Of a DNA stretch of 64,000 nucleotides, positions 34,259 through 42,265 are shown in pieces. Where the stretch lies: positions 85,001-149,000 of the forward strand of contig RPFO01000594.1 in assembly GCA_009746045.1 (NCBI GenBank). The letters run 5' to 3'. Position 1 is the first letter of the stretch; each line of letters starts with the position of its first letter. A model generated the notes under the pieces. That model saw only the letters and a list, made by a program, of their open reading frames with translations. It made no database searches and was not told where the DNA came from. Both the position numbers and the translations under genes were made by a program. This DNA comes from Mesostigma viride (Eukaryota > Streptophyta > Mesostigmatophyceae > Mesostigmatales > Mesostigmataceae).

Positions 34259-34651
34259 TCAATCCTTTTTAGCAACAGTAATGGATAGGGAACCGAATTC
34301 TAAGGTGAGAGGAGTATCTAAGCTAGATGAGGATGCAGCCCGTTTAGGGGGAGAAGAAGGAGGGGTAGCAAAGACTAGAGCTTCTACAGGAGGACGACCA
34401 TGAGGAATAGGGCGTACGTGCAGGCCTAAATCTGATTGGCTATGATCTATCAGGAACTGCTGAGCTTCTTCGAAGGACATAAATTTCTTATACCTAATTA
34501 CGTTGTATACACGATTCTGGACGATCTTCCTAGCGTCGGACCACGAAAGGAAAATGGAGGACCATTGAGGCGTAATCACTACGTAATATTTAGCTAGACT
34601 ATTATCGCTAGAAGAATGGGAAGGAGCAGTAAAAGATCGCCGCTGGCTCAT
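34259..34651 (-). CDS. Element 1 small ORF: RNase H1-type hybrid-binding domain protein
   Basis: Intact 130-residue ORF between LTR leader and gag. Residues about 21-66 (AKYYVV, IFLSWSDARKIV, IRYKKFMSFEEAQQFL) fit the hybrid-binding domain of RNase H1, also known as the viroplasmin-like domain: an aromatic pair, a W after an S/T, and the final K-x-F...EEA-x-x-F block. The C-terminal half is Pro/Ser-rich, ending LTLEFGSLSITVAKKD. Element 2 carries a diverged but collinear ORF in the same place, so it is maintained. It probably binds RNA:DNA hybrid or double-stranded RNA; that role is inference. Confidence 0.8.
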   Translation of the reverse strand: MSQRRSFTAPSHSSSDNSLAKYYVVITPQWSSIFLSWSDARKIVQNRVYNVIRYKKFMSFEEAQQFLIDHSQSDLGLHVRPIPHGRPPVEALVFATPPSSPPKRAASSSSLDTPLTLEFGSLSITVAKKD

Positions 34652-35147
34652 GGTAACGCACCTTGTTGTTCTTGAGTAGTCACGATAGGAGTGGAAGGGG
34701 TAGGAGTCGACTTAGCTGGGTTATCTGGATCACCGAAATGACGAGGGCGGCAATAGTCCAGCGCTCGTAGTCCTAAAGTCAGCGACCCAGTGACTTTCTG
34801 CGAGTGCGGCCGTCTAATGTACAGCAGCACGAAGGAAAAGGTGGAACTACCAAGACGCTAATCGTCTCACTAACACCGAACCGAAACCATCTATCTACGA
34901 CAGTAGGCCAAATGTCGCAAGGAAACAAAACGAGGAAAAGGAAAAGGAACTAGCTACGTGAGGAGTTTATCCGCTTTGAGCAGGTCTAACTTCTAGGCAA
35001 GGCGTGTCCCGAATCGGGCAGCACAACCCCCCCAGCTTGCAGGCGACCCGCCCATTACCTGACAAGTATGTGTCGTCTTCTTGTTCCCGGATGCGGAAGG
35101 GATCTTGTAAAGGCTTATGTGGCAAGGGATCGTCGTCTGGTTCTCTA

Positions 35148-35168
35148 CCTAAAATTCCTCCGAGTCCA
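35148..35168 (-). promoter_or_regulatory. Element 1 primer-binding-site region
   Basis: In element orientation TGGACTCGGAGGAATTTTAG begins one base after the 5' LTR. The leading TGG fits a tRNA CCA end. The matching tRNA was not determined. Confidence 0.5.
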
Positions 35169-35169
35169 T

Positions 35170-35740
35170 TGTTACGCCGCGGGTATCTACCACTACCTCT
35201 ACCTCTAGCCGGCCTGATGTTACCTAAACTAGTCAAGCCTCCTCTAGTTAATCCTCTGGCGAAAGACGAACGTGACGGAGCCGATCTCAATGCATTAACG
35301 TAAGTGTTGCTATAATACGCCATAAGCCATTTACACAACCCGTTTATTCCAGGAATAGAGGAAGGAAACACTACTACACTGCCGTGACCCAAGCCTAAAT
35401 GTGTTAATTCATTTAACACACGCCGAGTGCACACACAAGGGGTAGAACGCGCATAAATGGTCACCAACGGTCCAACACACTCGGGCCGACATGGCCCTCG
35501 CCTACAGATGCACGCTGGTCCACTACATCTACTGATGCACGCTGGTCCACTACATTCTACCAAAGGATCAGGACCACTAGTAAAGTACGCGGCGCGGCGC
35601 CCAACGGCACCCAATGTACCACAGTACTGTTACGAAGACAATAATGTCCCGGTAGGAGCCTAAACGTAAACCTAGGGACAACTGAGGCAAAAGACCTAAT
35701 TTACGTCCGTAACTACAACGAATTGTTACGCGACGTAACA
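35170..35740 (-). repeat. Element 1 5' LTR
   Basis: 571 bp, identical as far as read to the 3' LTR at 24943-25513, which implies recent insertion. Confidence 0.95.
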
Positions 35741-35745
35741 GCGAC
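35741..35745. other. Ty3 element 1 target duplication GCGAC (right)
   Basis: Matches 24938-24942. Confidence 0.9.
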
Positions 35746-36690
35746 GTTACCTGCGGGGCTTGGAACCCAGGCATCTCTGAACAATTTTTTACTAGATAAT
35801 AAACATGCACCTGCAAGAAGTTGGGCAGGCCAGTGAATACCAGCTATGGCTGCATAGACAGTATGAGAAGAAGCAGCTTGCGGAATGTGGCTGAATGGAA
35901 AAGGAGCGACCTCGAATGGAAAAGGAGCGACCTCGATCCGACCAGTCGTTAAGAAGTTATGACGACAGCAATGTCGGCAGGCCACATGTCATCAAGTTAG
36001 TCGTTTCCTATAGAACCTTCTAGAAGATATATTGCGACAGCCATGCTGAGTCAGAGAGTCTAGAGCCTTCTATATTGCGTCAATACCTGCTGAGTCAGAT
36101 TGCGCTTTGCGCTATCAATCATGATATTTCTATGCAATATAAAGGCGCGATGGCCTCTGGGCCACAGCCATCTTTACTAACGCAAACACTCACCTGTTTC
36201 ACCTCAACGCAAGAGGCACTTTCCAAAAGTGCGCTGAGCATGCACCGGCCCCCCAACAAGGCCCGATTCCTCGAAACAAGCGGCTGGAGCACAGAAGCGC
36301 CATCACCGGAACCAGCTACAAAAAATTGCCCGCTATGAAGCCTCAGCCTTGCAACCCCACGTTTCTTCATCCAATACCCATTCCAGCGTCGAATATTAAG
36401 TGGAAAGCATGCTATGTTAGCCGCCACGTATTGCTGGCTTAGCTGCACCATGAATCGGCCGCGGATGCCACCTATTTCCCCCTTGCGGGGGCGTGGAAAT
36501 GGCAAAGGCATAAAGTTACTATCCCGCAGCCCTACCGCGAGGGAGATTTTTTAAAAAACTCAATGAATTATGCTAAAAATTAGCTCGATCATTGATTAGT
36601 AACTCGTTGATTCCCCGACAATAATTTGGCCAGCCATAGCTCGGTAGGATGTCTGGCAATTACTGCGGTCGTGCTGCGTGCATAGCACCT
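35746..36690. other. TIR transposon interior, no recognised gene
   Basis: Frames of up to about 130 codons exist on both strands (for example minus 36119-36511), but none has a transposase motif. A 20-base unit (aaaaggagcgacctcgaatgg) is doubled near 35898-35937. Confidence 0.45.
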
Positions 36691-36699
36691 CGGGCAGCC

Positions 36700-37130
36700 T
36701 TGTGTGGAATCGCCTGGCCATACCTTGAGTGGAATCGCCTGGCAGCGCATTCCAACCGTAGAGACTTGTTTCGAGTACCGGCGGGTGAAACTCTGGTGCT
36801 AGATACTCTGGGCCATACCTTGTGTGGAATCGCCTGGCATCGCATTCTAACCGTAGATACTTGTTTCGAGTACCGGCGAGTGAAACTCCGGTGCCAGATA
36901 CTCTGGGCCATACCTTGTGTGGAATCGCCTTGGCATCGCATTCTAACCTAGATACTTGTTTCGAGTACCGGCGAGTGAAACTCCGGTGCCAGATACTGGG
37001 GGCATACCTTGTGTGGAATCGCCTTGGCATCGCATTATAACCGTAGATACTTGTTTCGAGTACCGGCGAGTGAAACTCCGGTGCCAGATACTCGGGGCCA
37101 TACCTTGTTTTGGAATCGCCTGGCATCGCC
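36700..37130. repeat. Tandem repeat, about 95 bp unit, 4.5 copies
   Basis: taccttgnnt(g)gaatcgcc recurs at 36721, 36816, 36911, 37005 and 37101. Each unit contains cttgtttcgagtaccggcg and gtgaaactc. It lies inside the TIR transposon. Confidence 0.92.
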
Positions 37131-37232
37131 TTCCAAGATACGCCAGGTCCCGCTTGAATTTTTGCCAGCGACCTCCGGGATTGTTGGCAGCGCAATGCTG
37201 AGTTAACTGACGATGGCGGATGACTATGTCGG

Positions 37233-37544
37233 ATGTTAGTGGCTGGATGCATGAAAAATGTCGGGAGTTTCAACATAATGATAGGGGTTAACGATATAAT
37301 TTATGTTATGCAGGAGATTCCTGTCGACAGTGGGCATTGGAAAAAAAAGGATGATGCCAAGAAAGAGGACCTTTTGGGCGGTGCTAACCACCCGTGCCTC
37401 AAAAATTGCGGCAAGCAGGTGCATGGTTTCTGCACCGGAATGTTTCAAGAGCCGGATGCGGAAGAGGGAACGCGGGATGGACTTGCCCGGAGTGTGGCGG
37501 GCCAGGGCGCCGTTCAGAACCAAACGATGATACCATGGCGGTAG
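37233..37544 (+). CDS. Possible small Cys/His protein or transposase remnant
   Basis: A 103-codon open frame with a central HPCLKNCGKQVHGFC, a Cys-Cys-His-Cys arrangement that might bind zinc, and a charged KKKDDAKKEDLL stretch before it. It is the only frame in the TIR transposon with motif-like content. It has no upstream continuation and I do not recognise the family, so coding status is uncertain. Confidence 0.25.
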   Translation: MLVAGCMKNVGSFNIMIGVNDIIYVMQEIPVDSGHWKKKDDAKKEDLLGGANHPCLKNCGKQVHGFCTGMFQEPDAEEGTRDGLARSVAGQGAVQNQTMIPWR

Positions 37545-37937
37545 ATAACAAGCCCAGCGGCCCGGACCTGCCAACCGACAATCAAAGTTCTACCTTATAC
37601 TATGGCCATAATGTGTGAAGCTAGCGTTTTCACGTTTGTTGCTTTCTGACGACAATACTGTGTGAAGTCATTATGTGTCCTGACATGACTTATTGCCCAT
37701 GATGACTTAGAACTGTGGGAGAATCTCTCATGCATTATATGGACCATGCCACATAGAGCCGGAATCACGTCCATGTTCGTTTCACGGTTGGACAAGTTTG
37801 AGATTGAGAAAATTAATGTCCCCTACATTAGAATCAATGTTAGCCACACATAAGGAGACCAAATCAACTTATTTTCTTGAGTCGGCATCAAAAGTGTCCT
37901 AAATTTCGCAATTTGTCCTAATCCAGTGCAACACCTC

Positions 37938-38180
37938 CTACCTCACTACGGGCATACATCCATTTAACCTTATACTGGCGCTGGGAACCGCGACCCTTTT
38001 TGATGTCTCTATGGGCCACGATACTCTCTACCTCATCCTCTACCTCGCCAGTGTCAGGATTATGCTCTAAAGGGGCAGGGGCTAACTCTCTACCTGCGAA
38101 CGTGCTTTGGTGGTAGAGTTTCAGCTGACTTCTATGAAAGGTGCGCGAATGCATGGGTTTGCCAAGAGGTAGGGATGTCT
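37938..38180 (-). mobile_element. Ty3 element 0, right part (integrase C-terminus and chromodomain)
   Basis: Minus-strand frame with SRTFHRSQLKLYHQSTFAGR, APLEHNPDTGEVEDEVESIV, HRDIKKGRGSQRQYKVKWMY. It is homologous to pol of elements 1 and 2 and continues in register into 24571 when the interval 24572-37937 plus one CTA is removed. Homology stops near 38180. Confidence 0.85.
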
Positions 38181-38784
38181 GTCACGGACGCGAGCTATAT
38201 GCCATCCGGGCGCCCACTATGCACAAGACCGGTGACGTGCGCAAGGAATTTGTTTTTTGCGTATTTTCGACAAAGGCTAGTGACCGGGGGGGGAACACTA
38301 GCACTTGCAGCATAAGAGCGGACGAAAGTGTACGTGCGCGCACGCCGGGCCAGGCACAGCTGGGCGCGCAGCACTGACTTGAACGGACGGCAGCAGAAGT
38401 GCGCAGCGTCGAGAGGATCATACGCGAGTTAGTGGACAACTGGAGCTGGAGCTGGAGCTGGAGCTGGAGCTGGAGCTGGAGCTGGAGCTGGACTGCTGGA
38501 CTTCAACAGCGCCGAGGCTATTGACAGGCCAGGTGTCTTTGTGGTGTAGAATAGCGGGTCAACGTTATGAGGACTGGACAGAAAATGGAAAAGGACAATT
38601 TGCGGTGCGGAGCCAGATCGCTGGAATGAATGCAAAATCGCTGGCAGCCCTACAAAGGGATTTCTTCTAGAAAGGAAATATTAGAAGCAATGTTTGCTGG
38701 GCCACTCACACGCAAGGTGTGAGCGTGCAGATTGTTTGAAGGATATTATGCTTCGACCTTGGTGGTCGTGACTAAATGCCGGAC
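38181..38784. other. Unassigned segment with (GCTGGA)n
   Basis: No gene seen. A perfect hexanucleotide array of gctgga, about 9 units, spans 38440-38492. A short inverted pair tcacacgcaaggtgtga lies near 38706-38722. Confidence 0.5.
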
Positions 38785-38789
38785 ATTCC
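38746..38789 (-). pseudogene. Ty1/copia gag, 3' terminal fragment
   Basis: If element 2 and one ATTCC are removed, the copia gag frame from 51217 upward continues into this segment for 13 codons and stops at the TTA complement at 38746-38748. This supports it being the displaced end of the same ORF. Confidence 0.5.
38785..38789. other. Ty3 element 2 target duplication ATTCC (left)
   Basis: Exact match to 51212-51216. Confidence 0.9.
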
Positions 38790-39361
38790 TGTTACGTCGC
38801 GTAACTTTTGTTGTTGTTACGGACGTAAATTAGGTCCTTTGTGCCTCAGCCATTTCGAGACAGTCCGTTGACTTTCCTAAGCTTACGTGTAGTTAGGACC
38901 TTTTTGGCCGGTTGGTACCGGGCCTTGTGACGTGGCAATCGTACAGTAGGGCACTTGGTGCAGTCGCGCCGCGCTGCGTACTTTAGTAGTGGTCCTTTAT
39001 CCTCCGTTTGAACCTTGTGGACATGCGTTGGTCCTGTAGGCGAGGGTCGGTGTCGGCCCGAGCATACACGCATGTCGGCGATCATTTATGCAGCGGTTGT
39101 CCTTCGTGAATCGCACTCGGCGTGTATTATGGAATTGTAATACATCGTTTTGGGTCGTGAATTTACCAGTGTTTACTTCGTAGTGTCCCGGCATTATTTG
39201 GTATATGGCGTACAGTAACCGCATGTATCGGAATGCATTGAGAGCAGAGTCGTCGCGTCCTAGGTCTTATAGCCAATACAGCTCCTCATCGCTAGGTACC
39301 CTCACTAGTTTAGGTAAGGTTAGGCGCGGGGTTTGGGATCGAGTAGAGCCTGGGCGTAACA
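38790..39361 (+). repeat. Element 2 5' LTR
   Basis: 572 bp, TGTTACGTCGCG ... GGGCGTAACA. It differs from the 3' LTR at two noticed positions (gtgaattt versus gtgagttt; gtagagcc versus gtagatcc). Confidence 0.95.
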
Positions 39362-39362
39362 A

Positions 39363-39380
39363 TGGTAGCGGAGGTTTAGG
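39363..39380 (+). promoter_or_regulatory. Element 2 primer-binding site
   Basis: TGGTAGCGGAGGTTTAGG begins one base after the LTR. Its complement would be a tRNA ending CTCCGCUACCA, with U at position 72, which pairs with A1 as in eukaryotic initiator tRNA-Met. The match is inferred without a tRNA sequence. Confidence 0.6.
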
Positions 39381-39888
39381 TAGACGCGACGAAGCTCCCT
39401 TGCAGCACTATACGCCAGAGGCCTTCCGCGGCCAGGGCACAGAAGAAGACATCCTCTTGACAGGTAAGGGGCGGGTCGCCTGCAAGCTAGGGGGGTAGTG
39501 CTGCCCGATCCGGGACACGCCCTGCTTAGAAGTTAGACCTGCTCAAAGCGGATAACTCCTCACGTAGATAGTTTCTTTTCCTCTTCCTTCTGTGTGTGCA
39601 TTTCCTTGCTGGGTGCTGTTTGACGTTAGATAGTGGGTTGGCCGGTTCCGTTGTGCCGGTTAGCGAGACGATTAGCGTCTCGGAAGACTCCACCTCTTTT
39701 CCGTGCTTGCTGCTGCGTTTCTTTAGATGATTTCTCGTGCAGAGCCTTGAGCCGCCTGCTCACATACAAACCGGTGCTGGCTTCCTCGTCTACTTTCTGG
39801 ATTCTGCCTTCAGATCCGGCAACGACAGCCGAGCCTACACCTACTGTAAAGTCTAGTCCCTCAGAGTCACCTAAACAAGGTACGTACC

Positions 39889-40320
39889 ATGCAGGGTGCT
39901 GGGCGCCAGCGTTTTTCTAACCGTCCTCGTTCCAGTTCCTCTAGTAATAATAGCCGTGCTAAATACTATGCGGTCATCACCTCTTCTTGGTCTTGTATTT
40001 TCCTTTCTTGGGCTGATGCCCGTTCCGTGATTAATAATTCCTCTGTTCCTGTTCTTAGATATAGGAAGTTTCACCTCTTTGAAGAAGCACAACAGTTTTG
40101 CCTTTGGTATAGTCAAACCGACATAGGACTCCATTCTCGCCCTACACGTCCTCCTCCTGAAATTCCCACTGCAGATATTTCTCCTCCTCATATCCCTGAC
40201 AGCTTCCTTACTCCTTTACCTTCTCCTACCCGTGAACGTGGGTCTTCTTCCTCCTCTATTGAAACCCCTCTTACCGTGGAATTTGGTTCCTTGTCAATCA
40301 CCGTGACCAAGAAGGAGTGA
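39889..40320 (+). CDS. Element 2 small ORF: RNase H1-type hybrid-binding domain protein
   Basis: Intact 143-residue ORF before gag. Residues about 24-73 (AKYYAVITSSW, IFLSWADARSVI, LRYRKFHLFEEAQQF) match the RNase H1 hybrid-binding (viroplasmin-like) fold. The C-terminal half is Pro/Ser-rich and ends VEFGSLSITVTKKE, nearly the same as element 1. It probably acts in or around the particle during reverse transcription by binding hybrid or double-stranded RNA; that function is inference. Confidence 0.82.
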   Translation: MQGAGRQRFSNRPRSSSSSNNSRAKYYAVITSSWSCIFLSWADARSVINNSSVPVLRYRKFHLFEEAQQFCLWYSQTDIGLHSRPTRPPPEIPTADISPPHIPDSFLTPLPSPTRERGSSSSSIETPLTVEFGSLSITVTKKE

Positions 40321-40564
40321 GCTAGATTGTTCTTTCCTTTTTCCTTGCTAAAGTGGATGCCACTTCCCTTTGTTTTTTTTTGGTCATGCCCCATTTGACC
40401 TGAATTTATTTTCTTTTTGACCTGATTTTCTTTTATCCTTGATCTGATTTTATTTTAGTTGTGGTCAGATTTTTGTTCGGTCCTTGACCAGATTTTTGTC
40501 TTATCCTTGTTCAGCTTGTTAACTTTTCCTCGTCCAGTGTATTTCTTTCCTTTGCACCTCAAAC
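40321..40564 (+). other. Spacer between hybrid-binding ORF and gag
   Basis: T-rich 244-base spacer with three to four loose repeats around ttgatctgattttattt and ttgaccagatttttg. A role in translation of the second ORF is possible but not shown. Confidence 0.4.
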
Positions 40565-42265
40565 ATGTCCTCTCAACCGTCTCTTGGTGGGGGTATGTCT
40601 CCCATTAACCAACGTTCCTCAGGTGTTACTCCTGGTGTTAATCCTGGTACTCCTCAGTTGGCTATGGGTAATAGACGTGATTCCTTGGACACTGTCCATC
40701 ACTTGACTCCTCCGTCTCAGAGTGTACGTTCTGACAGTACTCCCTCTACTCCGTCCTTTCACCGTTCACCTATTATTCCTCCTCCTACGTTTGAGGCGCG
40801 TACTAGGGCTACTGCCCCATCCTCTGCTATTCCTCCTGGTAATGCTGGGCATCCCTCTGTGTCTGTACCCTCTCAGGCTCCTCAGGTGTCAGCCCCTCGT
40901 GGTGTACGTAGTCTCGCTCCTGTGGGCCCTACTGGGTATCCTACTGCCATTCCTACACATCCTCCTGCTTCCTGGGCATACCCTGATACGGCCTATGAAG
41001 CAGCCCAATTCCCGTCGCGTGTAGCAGAATTAGAGATTAATCAGGATTTTAGCACCATGCCTCTCCATGATAAAAACTATGATCATTTTTCCTATTCCAC
41101 AATGAGAGAAGCCTATACTGTTCCTCACACCTCGGGTCACCGACCTGACTCTGTGGCGCCCTCACGTCCTCTTCCTAAGACCTATCCTGCTCCTCATAAT
41201 TGGTTACTGCCTGAGTATGTGCCTGTGGAAAAGAGTGGGCCGATGGATAAAACTGATCCTTCTCGTGCATCTAAGCCCCCTCCCCTTCCCACCTTTACTA
41301 GTGTGCCTAAGTTAGATACCAGTTCCACTCCTCAGCAGTTTTTCACCTTTCTTATGCTCCTCACTCAGCAGACGGCCTCTTGGGAACAGTATTATAGGTG
41401 GAAACTCCCTGATGTTGTTCTTGTCCCTCATTACCTTACCACGTGTGTGGCCCCTGCCCTTGTCACCCTTATTCAATGTGAGTCCCTCGCGTCGCATGCA
41501 TACCCTAACTCAGTAGCAGAATTGTTTAGGAGATTGGAAAATCATGTCGTGCCTCCAGACGCTGATTGGCAAGAACGCCTTAGCTTTGGATCCCTTGAGC
41601 AAGGCAATAAAACTTATAGGGAATATCAACGCGAATTTGATGCCCAGATGGTACGCATTCGAGACCTCTCGGGTGCGGAAGTCCGTGCTCGCTTCTTGCA
41701 AGGTCTTAATAAAAACCTCTTGCGTGAAGTTAAGAAACAGTTTTCTGCTTATCGTTTTCGCGACCTTCCTCTGGCTGCGGTTCGTACCCATCTCCTCCGT
41801 GTTGCTGATTTTATGTATGCTCCTGCTCCTGTCCGTACTAGGGTCCATAACCTTGTCCTCACCCCTGAAGAAGAAGAGGCATATGTAGAAGAATTAGATA
41901 TTTGTGTTACAGATGTATCTGCATTGGATGTGTCTCACATCACGTGTTATCACTGTCATGAGGTGGGCCATCTTAAGAGGGAGTGCCCCAAGTTTCTTTC
42001 TGGAGCCCCCCCTCATCCCAATGCCCGCCCTCCGCGTACTCCTCAGCGGGCCTCTCCCCTTCGCCCACCCTCTGGTCGTTCCTCTTCTGCTCCTCAACCC
42101 TCTCGGTTAAATGCTGTACAGACAGGCTCCTTAGTGAATCCCCATTCTGATCAGGATGCCGTCCCCTCTCAATACCCGCGTGATTCTCCAGCAATGGCCT
42201 TCTCACCCGGGTTTCCTCCAGGGTTCGTTCCCTTGGATGATGTAGGGGGGGAGGGAAAACAGTAG
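40565..42265 (+). CDS. Element 2 gag
   Basis: Intact 566-residue Gag. The N-terminal 180 residues are Pro/Ser/Thr-rich. A retrotransposon gag capsid region follows (FFTFLMLLTQQTASWEQYYRW, SLASHAYPNSVAELFRRLE, FDAQMVRIRDLSGAEVRARF, about residues 255-410). The zinc knuckle CYHCHEVGHLKREC (CX2CX4HX4C, about residues 461-474) is encoded near 41945-41987 and a basic Pro-rich tail follows. The stop TAG at 42263-42265 lies four bases after a GGGAAAA heptamer; pol is open in the -1 frame across this stop. Confidence 0.93.
   Translation: MSSQPSLGGGMSPINQRSSGVTPGVNPGTPQLAMGNRRDSLDTVHHLTPPSQSVRSDSTPSTPSFHRSPIIPPPTFEARTRATAPSSAIPPGNAGHPSVSVPSQAPQVSAPRGVRSLAPVGPTGYPTAIPTHPPASWAYPDTAYEAAQFPSRVAELEINQDFSTMPLHDKNYDHFSYSTMREAYTVPHTSGHRPDSVAPSRPLPKTYPAPHNWLLPEYVPVEKSGPMDKTDPSRASKPPPLPTFTSVPKLDTSSTPQQFFTFLMLLTQQTASWEQYYRWKLPDVVLVPHYLTTCVAPALVTLIQCESLASHAYPNSVAELFRRLENHVVPPDADWQERLSFGSLEQGNKTYREYQREFDAQMVRIRDLSGAEVRARFLQGLNKNLLREVKKQFSAYRFRDLPLAAVRTHLLRVADFMYAPAPVRTRVHNLVLTPEEEEAYVEELDICVTDVSALDVSHITCYHCHEVGHLKRECPKFLSGAPPHPNARPPRTPQRASPLRPPSGRSSSAPQPSRLNAVQTGSLVNPHSDQDAVPSQYPRDSPAMAFSPGFPPGFVPLDDVGGEGKQ
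42253..42259 (+). promoter_or_regulatory. Candidate -1 ribosomal frameshift heptamer GGGAAAA
   Basis: In the gag frame this reads G GGA AAA, the canonical X XXY YYZ form, just before the gag stop. Slipping -1 enters the pol frame, which is open from before this point through 43560. A downstream structure was not modelled. Confidence 0.6.

Larger units (their letters stand above)
24943..35740 (-). mobile_element. Ty3/gypsy chromovirus, element 1, full length 10.8 kb
   Basis: Complete LTR retrotransposon in minus orientation, with 571-bp LTRs that look identical and GCGAC duplications. Order 5' to 3' on the minus strand: LTR, leader, hybrid-binding-domain ORF, gag, pol (PR-RT-RH-IN-chromodomain), ORF3, polypurine tract, LTR. 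At least eight frameshifts interrupt gag, pol and ORF3, many at homopolymers or a triplet repeat. It integrated into the TIR transposon 24572-37937. Confidence 0.95.
24572..37937. mobile_element. TIR DNA transposon (2.56 kb without its own insert), 3-bp CTA duplication
   Basis: The ends GACGTGTTGCGCTGGATTAG (24572-) and the inverse of GAGGTGTTGCACTGGATTAG (-37937) form inverted repeats of at least 23 bp with two mismatches. They are flanked by CTA at 24569-24571 and 37938-37940. Removing the interval rejoins Ty3 element 0 in register. Subterminal agtgtcctaaat words occur near both ends. Ty3 element 1 sits inside. Non-LTR parts are 24572-24942 and 35741-37937. A 3-bp duplication would fit PIF/Harbinger-like or other 3-bp classes, but CTA is not typical and no transposase was recognised, so the superfamily is left open. 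Confidence 0.78.

Noticed and set aside
36119-36511. 130-codon minus frame as transposase
   Set aside because: No DDE motif, zinc finger or other recognisable pattern.
36700-37130. CRISPR-like array
   Set aside because: Units are contiguous and similar over their full 95 bp; there are no unique spacers.
39889-40320. Integrated pararetrovirus (caulimovirus-like) because of the viroplasmin-type domain
   Set aside because: The unit has LTRs, a 5-bp target duplication, an integrase and a chromodomain, so it is a Ty3 chromovirus.
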